Assembly: GCA_016791465.1 (NCBI GenBank) | Contig: JAEUWE010000115.1 | Span: 1 to 8,118, forward strand | Source of the DNA: Pseudobdellovibrionaceae bacterium | Lineage (GTDB): Bacteria; Bdellovibrionota; Bdellovibrionia; Bdellovibrionales; JAMPXM01 | Direction: 5' to 3' | Length of the DNA: 8,118 bases | Part shown: positions 1 through 5,680 of the stretch, one piece after another | Position numbering within the stretch: position 1 is the stretch's first letter | Layout of the letters: every line of letters starts with the position of its first letter | Notes under the pieces: model-generated | Seen by the model: only the letters and a program-made list of their open reading frames with translations | What the model was told of the DNA's origin: nothing | The model's database searches: none | Translations under genes and position numbers: made by a program

Positions 1-638
1 ACATACGTCGAAATACAAATAAAAATGGAATTAATAACAAACAGATAAAGGGCTCCGACCAAATAGCCAATCTCACCTTTTGCGATCCCAAAGCCGGCCG
101 TACAAAGCGGAGGCATTAACGCGGTCGCAATCGCAACTCCAGGAATTGCGTTTCCTCGTTCTTTTGATGATGTAGCAACAATTCCAGCCGCCCCTCCCAG
201 TATAGCAACCAAGACGTCATAAAACGTTGGACGCGTTCTCGCGAGAAGTTCCGACTGAATCTCCGAAAGAGGTGAGATTAGAAAATAGAGTGTCGAAGTC
301 ACGACGCTGATCCCAACGGCATACGCGAGATTTAAAATCGAGCGACGCAGAAGACTAAAATCGTTGACTCCAAGAGCAAGCCCCGCCCCCACGATCGGTC
401 CCATCAACGGCGAAATCAACATGGCACCGATTATCACTGCGACGGAATTTACGTTGAGGCCAATGGAGGCAATGAAGATCGCAAAGATCAGTGACCACGC
501 ATTGGCGCTTGTGAGATTGACGTTATCGCGGATGGCCGTCGTCGCCCCGCGTTCATCAAAACCACTTTTAATATTCAGCAGTGCTTTGATTTGGGATAGG
601 GACCGAATCGCTCTCAAGAGCTGCGTTTGAAGTGACAT
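1..638 (-). CDS. DUF389 family multi-pass membrane protein (N-terminal part, runs off left edge)
   Basis: The open frame read leftwards from an ATG at 638 is uninterrupted to the window edge and gives 212 codons. The translation has a short polar N-terminus (about 1-45) followed by several hydrophobic segments, at about 48-72, 72-91, 100-122, 140-156 and 190-211. Signature stretches of the DUF389 (TIGR00341/TIGR00271-like) family are visible: GAMLISPLMGPIVGAG at 71-86 and the segment from SSKERGNAIPG (157) through ALMPPLC (173-179). Function is not established for the family; it is an inner-membrane protein, sometimes proposed to be transport-related. The C-terminal part lies outside the window. 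It is divergent from the SDR gene at 789. There is no obvious Shine-Dalgarno immediately before the ATG, so the start is less certain than the family call. Confidence 0.85.
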   Translation of the reverse strand, partial: MSLQTQLLRAIRSLSQIKALLNIKSGFDERGATTAIRDNVNLTSANAWSLIFAIFIASIGLNVNSVAVIIGAMLISPLMGPIVGAGLALGVNDFSLLRRSILNLAYAVGISVVTSTLYFLISPLSEIQSELLARTRPTFYDVLVAILGGAAGIVATSSKERGNAIPGVAIATALMPPLCTAGFGIAKGEIGYLVGALYLFVINSIFICISTY

Positions 639-788
639 TCCAGCACAATACCCTATTCTTCGGTTTTGATAACGGCCTATCTGCTTGCCGCCCCCCCCCC
701 CGGACTTAAACGTCAACCAACGATCATAAAGTCACTGAAACGTCAACTCACGCAATCGACTCAAAAACTCTCACGAAAGGGGAATACA
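639..788. promoter_or_regulatory. Divergent intergenic region with poly-C tract and repeated decamer
   Basis: This stretch separates the leftward DUF389 gene from the rightward SDR gene and should contain both promoters. I see a run of 11 C (691-701) and two copies of AAACGTCAAC, at 708-717 and 738-747, exactly 30 bp apart, or about three helical turns. Read on the minus strand, each copy contains TTGACG, which resembles a sigma-70 -35 element, but neither is followed by a -10 element at normal spacing. A weak minus-strand pair, TTATCA and TATTGT with a 16-nt spacer, lies between about 646 and 673. No promoter is convincing. Confidence 0.4.
776..782 (+). promoter_or_regulatory. Ribosome binding site deciding a TTG start for the SDR gene
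   Basis: AAAGGGG lies 6 nt before TTG 789. It supports that TTG over the farther upstream TTG at 666, which has no such site and would make the protein start with residues encoded by the poly-C tract. Confidence 0.6.
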
Positions 789-1592
789 TTGTCGACTCTC
801 ACAACTGATCCCTTCAATTCAGGTGACTGCACTAGTCGGAAGTCACGAAAACCACTTGTCGTCATCACTGGCGCAAGTACGGGCCTAGGACTCGCAACCC
901 TCAAGAAAGTCGCAAAAGACGGAGGGTTTCGCATCATTGCAACGTGTCGCTCGTCCTCTATGGCGCGATTCGCAAAAGAAGGAATCTTTGAGGACGATAA
1001 CATCCGTCTACGCGAGCTGGATGTAACCGACGGACGCCAGCGGCTATCACTCATTCAAGAGTGCGAATCGACATTTGGCGGGCTGGATATTCTTATCAAC
1101 AATGCCGGCATCGCTTTGCGGTCTGTCGCCGAAGATGCTTCCGCTGATGAAAGAATGGAGATTCTCAACGTCAACTACATTAGTCCAATGCGGCTCATCG
1201 CGCTCGCGATCCCTGGTATGAGAAACCGTCGATCTGGTAAAATCATCAATATCTCTTCAGCGGCCGGCATCGTCGGCATGATGACGGTCGACAGTAAAGC
1301 CGCGTCATCAAAAGATACCAATAGTCCCTACTCGGGGCATTACTATCATATGGAACGATTGATACGTTGGACGATGCAACATAGTCGAGCCACGCCAGAA
1401 ACTATCGCATCTTCAATTCTGGCGACAATGAAGGCCAGAAACCCAAGCTTGAGAATACCCGTTACTTTCGATGCCTATCTGCTGTATTGGTTTCGGCGTT
1501 TTTTCCCGCGCGCGCTCTATCATTGGCTTATGTTTAAGCTTCTTCCCAGCTCGGGCAACTGGGGGTTACCGCTTCGTCGACCAAGAAGCTGA
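789..1592 (+). CDS. Short-chain dehydrogenase/reductase lacking the YxxxK active-site segment
   Basis: A 267-residue protein from TTG 789. The N-terminal Rossmann half is intact: the cofactor loop TGASTGLG (27-34, the TGxxxGxG pattern of classical NAD(P)-dependent SDRs), NNAG (104-107) and the catalytic-serine strand INISSAAG (154-161). Classical SDRs then have YxxxK and a PG loop about 12-45 residues later. Here GIVGMM (160-165) runs straight into TVDSKAASSKDTNSPYSGHYYHME, which resembles the late part of the family. The only Tyr motif is YSGHY, without Lys. About 40-50 residues appear to be missing without loss of frame, and the C-terminus (RATPE and the basic aromatic tail) follows normally. 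The protein is predicted to be catalytically dead as an SDR, or an in-frame deletion remnant. Substrate unknown. It converges on the gene at 1665-2546, with a shared terminator between them. Confidence 0.75.
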   Translation: MSTLTTDPFNSGDCTSRKSRKPLVVITGASTGLGLATLKKVAKDGGFRIIATCRSSSMARFAKEGIFEDDNIRLRELDVTDGRQRLSLIQECESTFGGLDILINNAGIALRSVAEDASADERMEILNVNYISPMRLIALAIPGMRNRRSGKIINISSAAGIVGMMTVDSKAASSKDTNSPYSGHYYHMERLIRWTMQHSRATPETIASSILATMKARNPSLRIPVTFDAYLLYWFRRFFPRALYHWLMFKLLPSSGNWGLPLRRPRS

Positions 1593-1608
1593 AATGTGCC
1601 AGATCCTC

Positions 1609-1649
1609 AAAAAAAAGAGGTGCGATCGCTCGCACCTCTTTCGCTTTCT
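1609..1649. terminator. Bidirectional intrinsic terminator
   Basis: A perfect 12-bp stem (AAAGAGGTGCGA at 1614-1625, TCGCACCTCTTT at 1630-1641) encloses a TCGC loop. An A-run (1609-1616) lies on the left and T-rich sequence on the right (TTTCGCTTTCTT). It therefore reads as a terminator on both strands, which suits its position between the convergent SDR and 293-residue genes. Confidence 0.92.
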
Positions 1650-1664
1650 TAAGCATGAAAAATT

Positions 1665-2546
1665 CTAGTGGCTAGCTTCTTGGGTGACTTCCTCAGCCTG
1701 GAGGTTTTCGCCGTGGCGATAGCGGTCGACGAGGTTCTCATCTTTAGTTGGAAACGAGAAAAGAAGCGCGTGACTTGAACTCGCTTCATCCTCGGCCGTG
1801 ACCGCGATGTACCAAGTGCCGTCGTTCTCGCCCTCATCAAACTGCTTCACAAATGTGACGAGCGTGTTGCCAGCGAGGTCGTTTGAACGCCAGATCTCGT
1901 CAGGCTCTTCGATTGTTTTCTCGCGAAGCTCGTCGTGCTCGTGGAACTTATCTTCCGATAGATCCTGCGGAGACCGAAGCGTCAACATCGCCTTGTAAAG
2001 GCCGACAGCAAGAGCATCGCCATCAGAGAGCGCGTCGCCCTCAACTGCACCCTTTTCGACTTCTTTGACGACGCGGTCATAAACCAAATTGCCGCGACGG
2101 AAACGATCCACGAGCTTCAGATCGCGCGACGGAAAGTGCGTATAGACAAATCGTGGGCGACCACCGACAGCGTAAGCCAAGGCGACATAGTACACACCTG
2201 GGTCATTGTCGCTCGTGATAAAGTGGCCAACGTAGCTTGTGACCTTCACGCCGTGAATGCTCTCGGCGTCTTCCCAAACTTCGTCGGGATCATCGATCAC
2301 CTGCTGAAGGAGGGACTCGAATCGCGTGTGCTCTTTCATCGGAATATCGGATTCCAATCGATTTGCGAGAATTTCGGTTTCGAGCATTTGAATCTGCGGG
2401 AGAAAATGAGCGTACAGCTCACGCTCCGTTTTAAAGACAAGACCCGCCGCTTCATCGATCACGATAGGCTCGGGCTTAGAACTCAGACCGACAGAACGAC
2501 CAGGAGAACGCGCGTTCGTCTTTGCGCCGACTTTTGTATGAGACAT
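1665..2546 (-). CDS. Tandem two-copy domain protein, possibly PBECR-type nuclease fold
   Basis: A 293-residue protein starting at ATG 2546 with a strong AAGGAGG site 5 nt upstream. There is no signal peptide or membrane segment, and it is acidic overall. Two diverged copies of one domain are visible. Copy 1 covers about 72-153 and copy 2 about 202-280. They share EHxx followed by a helix, IDDPDEVW (84-91) against IEEPDEIW (212-219), a central strand pair (VTSYVGHF 102-109 against VTFVKQF 230-236; YYVALAY 119-125 against WYIAVTA 245-251) and the end motif LVDRFRRG (145-152) against LVDRYRHG (272-279). The PDE(V/I)W motif after a helix recalls PBECR2 domains (phage Barnase-EndoU-ColicinE5/D-RelE-like nucleases of polyvalent phage proteins). 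That assignment is from memory and tentative; an RNase or toxin role is not shown. The duplication itself is seen directly. Confidence 0.85.
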   Translation of the reverse strand: MSHTKVGAKTNARSPGRSVGLSSKPEPIVIDEAAGLVFKTERELYAHFLPQIQMLETEILANRLESDIPMKEHTRFESLLQQVIDDPDEVWEDAESIHGVKVTSYVGHFITSDNDPGVYYVALAYAVGGRPRFVYTHFPSRDLKLVDRFRRGNLVYDRVVKEVEKGAVEGDALSDGDALAVGLYKAMLTLRSPQDLSEDKFHEHDELREKTIEEPDEIWRSNDLAGNTLVTFVKQFDEGENDGTWYIAVTAEDEASSSHALLFSFPTKDENLVDRYRHGENLQAEEVTQEASH

Positions 2547-2955
2547 TTATGCCTCCTTCATCACGAGTGCATTGCAACCATCACCAGCTCAAAACTGAAT
2601 CACTGGTGCTTGTTTAATCGGCGCGCCAACCAGACCAAGGTCGCGGGAACTGGTGCCTATTGCCGTAGCAATGGCCCTTCTTCCTCCCCTTTAAATCTTG
2701 AACCATGGCCTCCAAGCCTCAGTTCCCAAGTAAAGGGTCTCTAATAGGTCAAGAGGTCCTTTCTTCAAATGGGCGCGAATCTTGCGCCCTCCCTATATTG
2801 TGGGTTCGCCAGCCCGTTCTGTCAAATTAGCCTTCCCCATGGTCTGCCATAAGGCCCTACCATACCGCCCTTCGTTATTTTCCGTTGCGCGAGGCCCTTT
2901 GGACTCCTCAAAATGAGATTGTCTCAAGCTGAGACACTGACACGCAGGGAGGCCT
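2547..2955. promoter_or_regulatory. Divergent intergenic region (409 bp) with several small inverted repeats
   Basis: No gene is supported here. The region must hold promoters for the leftward gene ending at 2546 and the rightward gene at 2956, but no consensus -35/-10 pair stands out. A weak plus-strand pair is TTGCGC (2885-2890) and TCAAAA (2908-2913) with a 17-nt spacer. Inverted repeats seen: CACCAG/CTGGTG (2582-2587 and 2603-2608) in the leader of the leftward gene; ATTGC-CGTA-GCAAT (2659-2672); GGGCGC-N7-GCGCCC (2771-2789); and the nested TGAGA/TCTCA set at 2914-2936. ACTGGTGC occurs twice (2602-2609 and 2650-2657). Confidence 0.5.
2914..2936 (+). repeat. Overlapping inverted repeats just upstream of the 129-residue gene
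   Basis: TGTCTCA-AGC-TGAGACA (2920-2936) is a perfect 7-bp-arm palindrome with a 3-nt spacer. It overlaps TGAGA-TTG-TCTCA (2914-2926). The middle arm can pair with either neighbour, so two mutually exclusive hairpins are possible in the leader, or repeated operator half-sites in DNA. It ends 10 nt before the ribosome site of the gene at 2956. Confidence 0.6.
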
Positions 2956-3345
2956 ATGCACGGAGAATCGGGACGGGGTTCGAAGCCAGAAAACGACCGT
3001 GAAGTTGTTGCGGAAACCAAAACACCAGCGGGAACCGCAGAGAAGGCCAAGACGGCACAGATCGAATACCTGATTCACCAGAGCACACTGGGTGTTCATT
3101 TTCTCTTTGATAAAACCGATGTCGCGCGCGTTCTTAAAACACCGACCGACGAAAAAGAGTTCTTCACTCTTAAAAACATGGAGCGCGTGCAGAATCTGCT
3201 CACGAGCTTTCTCGAAAAGCCAACACTGCAATCCAAAGAGCTTTTCTTAGAAGAGCTGCCGCAAGCCGAACGCGACCTCATGATTCGCGCGTACTTCCAT
3301 TTGGTCGAGAATACGATCCTCGCCAATTTTGATCTGAAGCACTAA
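2956..3345 (+). CDS. Unrecognised 129-residue cytoplasmic protein
   Basis: It starts at ATG 2956, with AGGGAGG at 2946-2952 and a short 3-nt spacer. I do not recognise the family. Residues 1-30 are polar and probably disordered (many G, E, K, P). The rest is predicted largely helical, with leucine- and phenylalanine-rich amphipathic stretches (IEYLIHQSTLGVHFLF, MERVQNLLTSFLEK, LFLEELPQAERDLMIRAYFHLVE). There is no signal peptide, membrane helix or cysteine. It is the first of three close same-strand genes; the next start is only 24 nt past its stop, behind a strong hairpin. The upstream overlapping palindromes suggest regulation of this small cluster. Confidence 0.7.
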   Translation: MHGESGRGSKPENDREVVAETKTPAGTAEKAKTAQIEYLIHQSTLGVHFLFDKTDVARVLKTPTDEKEFFTLKNMERVQNLLTSFLEKPTLQSKELFLEELPQAERDLMIRAYFHLVENTILANFDLKH

Positions 3346-3357
3346 GGTCTAACTTCC

Positions 3358-3388
3358 GATAGAGAGCTTGTGAAACAGGCTCTCTATC
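3358..3388 (+). promoter_or_regulatory. Strong hairpin enclosing the start codon of the next gene
   Basis: GATAGAGAGC (3358-3367) pairs perfectly with GCTCTCTATC (3379-3388). The inner TTGT/ACAG (3368-3371 and 3375-3378) extends the stem to 14 pairs with one T-G wobble and a GAA loop. It sits 13 nt after the stop of the 129-residue gene and is followed by CTTGTTAT, a poor U-tract, so it may be a leaky terminator. The GTG start of the next gene (3370-3372) is at the tip, and the only purine-rich ribosome-site candidate (AGAGAG, 3361-3366) is buried in the left arm. Confidence 0.75.
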
Positions 3389-3687
3389 TTGTTATGACTT
3401 TCATATTTTCATCAGCGGCTCACGCCGAGTACCGCGCCTTTCGTCTTGTCATCGCCGACACTCTCAACGGCAGCTCTCGCACCGTGATCACCACACTCGA
3501 TCCCCTGCAATACGGCCAGTATCACTACCTCAAATCCACCGAACGCGCGCAGATCGAAGCAACTTGGATGTGCCGCGAGCGCAGCGAAAATTTCAAGCCC
3601 ATCTGCCCCGCTCCCGAAACGGGCCCGGAGAAAAGTCCGGACTCGCGCCTTCCCGCCAACAGCCTGCCTGCTCCTGTGGTAAAGTAA
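3370..3687 (+). CDS. Small Sec-exported protein, unrecognised family
   Basis: A 105-residue protein from GTG 3370. It has a Sec signal peptide: Lys2, hydrophobic core LYLVMTFIF, and a likely cleavage after AHA at 17-19. The mature part is about 86 residues, begins EYRAFRLVIAD, and has two cysteines (68 and 79) in the arrangement WMC...PICP that could form one disulfide. It ends in a proline-rich tail (80-103). An in-frame ATG at 3394 would remove the basic residue of the signal peptide, so GTG is preferred. The next gene begins 29 nt after its stop, suggesting cotranscription. Translation initiation is overlapped by the hairpin at 3358-3388. Function unknown; a periplasmic or outer-membrane location is inferred. 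Confidence 0.75.
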   Translation: MKQALYLVMTFIFSSAAHAEYRAFRLVIADTLNGSSRTVITTLDPLQYGQYHYLKSTERAQIEATWMCRERSENFKPICPAPETGPEKSPDSRLPANSLPAPVVK

Positions 3688-3705
3688 GACATACGCCCAA
3701 AGCGC

Positions 3706-3711
3706 AGGGGG
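3706..3711 (+). promoter_or_regulatory. Ribosome binding site deciding the start of the coiled-coil/Hsp20 gene
   Basis: AGGGGG lies 5 nt before ATG 3717. It favours this start over the longer open frame from 3564, whose first 51 codons overlap the exported-protein gene in another frame and encode a Pro/Arg-rich stretch unlike the coil. Confidence 0.8.
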
Positions 3712-3716
3712 CCGCG

Positions 3717-5261
3717 ATGCCGAATGATCTTACGATCGGACTCCAGGACCGGAGGACTGAACAACGGGCCGAGCTGCAAGCGCAGCACGAGCGCGAATTG
3801 CAATCGATTCGCGATGCGAATGCCCGTCGCGAAGAAGAGGCCCGCCGTGCAGGCGACGCCGCCATCAATCACATCAAACGCGACACCGCCGCCAAAATTG
3901 AAAACGTAAAAAACGTGTCGCAAGAACAGATTGAAAACGCGAAGAACGAGACCGCTCGCGAGTACTCAAACCTCAAAAATCGGGTCAAATCTGCTCGCGG
4001 CGACACCGAACGCGAAATTCAATCAGAGAAACAGCGATCAACAGAAATAGCGTCTGCATTGCGCGATCAACGCGAAGAGAACATCGAGAAAAACCAGAAG
4101 GCACTGCGTGAGCTCATTGATCGCAACCGTGCCGCGCATGATCGCTTGCATCAAGAGAGTCAAAACGAATTTAAGACCAGTCAAGAGCGAGCCAATCAGG
4201 CTCTCGCAAAAGCCAAGATTGAAAATAGTAGTAAGATTCGCGAAACCGTAGAGTCGGGACGCACCAAGCAAAATCAAATCGAATCCCAGTACCGCGAACA
4301 AACAGAAGCGACACGCCTGCAGGGCAATGAAACCATGAGCAAACTGCGCTCAGCCCAACAGAAACAGCTCACGAAAGAGCGTGCCGAAAGCAATGCAGCG
4401 GTTAAGAGCCTGCGCGATCAGGCCAGCAACAACTACACTCGCATCCAAAGCGACGGCGAGAAGCGCGTTGAGGACCTGCAGCGCGAGCAAAGCGAAGAGT
4501 TCCAAGATACGCGCGAGAGGTACCGCACCACGAACGAGAAAATACTTCGCGACTATTCAGGCGAAACTCAACGGGTACAATCCCGCGGAGAACAGGAGCT
4601 TCAAGCTCGCCGCCAAAAAAGTGCCGAGATTCTCAAGCAAGAAGAGATTGAGTTTCAAGAGCAGCAACGCGAACAGAAGCACCTGCAAGAGCTTCAAGCG
4701 AAACGCGCAAACGAAGAGTTTAGAAAACGCGCCGAAGCCCAGAGCAAGGAGCAGGAACGCGCTATCAATGAAGCTCGCAGCGACTTCGACACCCGGCTTT
4801 CACGTCAGGACGAGTCACAGCGAAGCACACTCAATAACAATCGCGAACAGTTTTTAAAGGCGCTGTACAAGCAGAACCAGAAGTACAATAGCCAAATGAG
4901 TATCGCCGAGAGCCGCGCCGAAGATCCGTTCTATAAAATGAAAAGCTTTGATGCGCGACTAACCGAAAACGACGGTCACTATGTCTTAAGAGCGAAGGTC
5001 CCAGCGTACGATAAGGACCGAGTCGATATCCGAGTGAAGGACGGAAAAGCCGCGATCACGGCAGCAAGGCAGCACGAAGAGCATACAAAGGGCGATGGCT
5101 CACAGGGCTCGACTTCGAGCTATCAGACATGGCGTCAGGAGTTCACCCTCCCTAAACCGATCGTTCGCAATTCAGTGATCAAAAAGGTGGGCGACGATGG
5201 AACTATTGAAGTACTGATCCCAAAACGGCCAACGGAAATGCCGTCGTCTGACTTAAGCTAA
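3717..5261 (+). CDS. Long hendecad coiled coil fused to a C-terminal Hsp20/alpha-crystallin-like domain
   Basis: A 514-residue cytoplasmic protein with no signal peptide or membrane segment. Residues about 10-395 are rich in E, Q, R, K, A and N and contain no proline between 2 and 404, and no Cys or Trp. Hydrophobic residues recur every 11 positions: I50, I61, I72, Y83 with partners at +3 (I53, V64, A75, L86), and L218, V229, Y240, V251, F262 with +3 partners L232, I243, L254. This indicates hendecad, slightly right-handed coiled coil. Residues about 405-503 match the Hsp20 fold: FDARLTENDGHYVLRAKVPA (411-430), VDIRVKDGKAAIT (436-448), WRQEFTLPKPI (472-482), DGTIEVLIPK (494-503). Typical Hsp20 proteins are about 140-200 residues with short N-termini. 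Inferred role: an elongated scaffold or filament that displays or multimerises a holdase domain. The C-terminal IxI tail motif of many sHsps is not evident. Its 3' end abuts the convergent 76-residue gene. Confidence 0.92.
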   Translation: MPNDLTIGLQDRRTEQRAELQAQHERELQSIRDANARREEEARRAGDAAINHIKRDTAAKIENVKNVSQEQIENAKNETAREYSNLKNRVKSARGDTEREIQSEKQRSTEIASALRDQREENIEKNQKALRELIDRNRAAHDRLHQESQNEFKTSQERANQALAKAKIENSSKIRETVESGRTKQNQIESQYREQTEATRLQGNETMSKLRSAQQKQLTKERAESNAAVKSLRDQASNNYTRIQSDGEKRVEDLQREQSEEFQDTRERYRTTNEKILRDYSGETQRVQSRGEQELQARRQKSAEILKQEEIEFQEQQREQKHLQELQAKRANEEFRKRAEAQSKEQERAINEARSDFDTRLSRQDESQRSTLNNNREQFLKALYKQNQKYNSQMSIAESRAEDPFYKMKSFDARLTENDGHYVLRAKVPAYDKDRVDIRVKDGKAAITAARQHEEHTKGDGSQGSTSSYQTWRQEFTLPKPIVRNSVIKKVGDDGTIEVLIPKRPTEMPSSDLS

Positions 5262-5265
5262 GCGA

Positions 5266-5496
5266 CTATTTGCGGGTCAGAGTCGCGATCTCTTTCATCA
5301 TAAAGTGAAGTCGACCGTGAAGCTCCTCAAGGCGCGAGAGATTCTCGTGCAGGCGCTGAAGACCATCGATTTCAAAATGTGGATTCTCACGCAACTCGTG
5401 ATACGCACGCTCCGTCAGCGTCGACGCATTGACGGTCTCGCGTGCTGCGACTCGCACCACTCGGCCTGTTCCCTGAGACGTCGTTACTTGTGACAT
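5266..5496 (-). CDS. Unrecognised 76-residue helical protein
   Basis: ATG 5496 is preceded by AGGAGGA (complement of 5501-5507) 4 nt upstream, a very strong ribosome site that supports a real gene. Residues 1-25 are polar and rich in T, V and R. Residues 26-76 are predicted helical with repeated leucines (ERAYHELRE, LQRLHENLSRLEELHGRLHFMMKEIATL), suggesting a helical hairpin or short coiled coil. There is no signal peptide or Cys. Its stop is 4 bp from the stop of the convergent coiled-coil/Hsp20 gene, so the transcripts probably overlap in antisense. It lies downstream of the metalloprotease on the same strand, 184 bp away. Function unknown. Confidence 0.75.
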   Translation of the reverse strand: MSQVTTSQGTGRVVRVAARETVNASTLTERAYHELRENPHFEIDGLQRLHENLSRLEELHGRLHFMMKEIATLTRK

Positions 5497-5573
5497 GCGC
5501 TCCTCCTACCTATAGGCCATAAGAAACCGGGCCGCGGGACAACTGAAATTACCTTAAATCTTTCGTCTTTCGT

Positions 5574-5603
5574 CTGAATGGTTCCGTTTTGGAACTTATT
5601 CAG
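5574..5603. repeat. Hairpin-forming inverted repeat between the 76-residue gene and the protease gene
   Basis: CTGAAT (5574-5579) pairs with ATTCAG (5598-5603), and GTTCC (5581-5585) with GGAAC (5591-5595), with a small internal loop and a GTTTT apex. Two copies of TCTTTCG in tandem (5559-5572) lie beside it. In the minus direction it follows the protease gene and precedes the 76-residue gene. It could be a structured spacer or leader; no clear U-tract. Confidence 0.5.
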
Positions 5604-5634
5604 CCTGTCGCCACTCTGAACTTTGAACCTTTCA

Positions 5635-5653
5635 AGAAGCGTTCAACGCTTCT
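5635..5653. terminator. 19-bp palindrome downstream of the protease gene
   Basis: AGAAGCGTT-C-AACGCTTCT is a perfect 9-bp-arm palindrome starting 27 nt past the stop of the minus-strand protease gene. As RNA it would fold with 8 pairs and a 3-nt loop. On the minus strand it is followed by TGAAAGG rather than a U-run, so terminator is a guess; a protein-binding site is also possible. Confidence 0.4.
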
Positions 5654-5680
5654 CTGGTGGCAGCACTCATATATTCGATC

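Noticed and set aside
364..630. Plus-strand open frame of 88 residues
   Set aside because: It is antisense to the DUF389 gene, whose translation clearly matches a known family; no ribosome site.
666..788. N-terminal extension of the SDR from TTG 666
   Set aside because: It translates the poly-C tract into prolines and the repeat region into unstructured basic sequence, lacks a ribosome site, and a good site precedes TTG 789.
2136..2744. Plus-strand open frame of 202 residues
   Set aside because: It lies largely antisense to the duplicated-domain protein and runs into the intergenic region; composition is not protein-like and no ribosome site was seen.
2771..2789. GGGCGC-N7-GCGCCC as an intrinsic terminator
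   Set aside because: Short stem and no U-run on either strand; it also lies between divergent genes, where no terminator is expected.
2793..3231. Minus-strand open frames over the intergenic region and the 129-residue gene
   Set aside because: They overlap a plus-strand gene with a better ribosome site and have no recognisable features of their own.
3564..3716. 51-codon N-terminal extension of the coiled-coil/Hsp20 protein
   Set aside because: It overlaps the exported-protein gene out of frame, is Pro/Arg-rich unlike the coil, and the strong AGGGGG site points to ATG 3717.
4381..4857. Plus-strand open frame of 158 residues inside the coiled-coil gene
   Set aside because: Shadow frame produced by the biased codons of the coil; no separate start signal.
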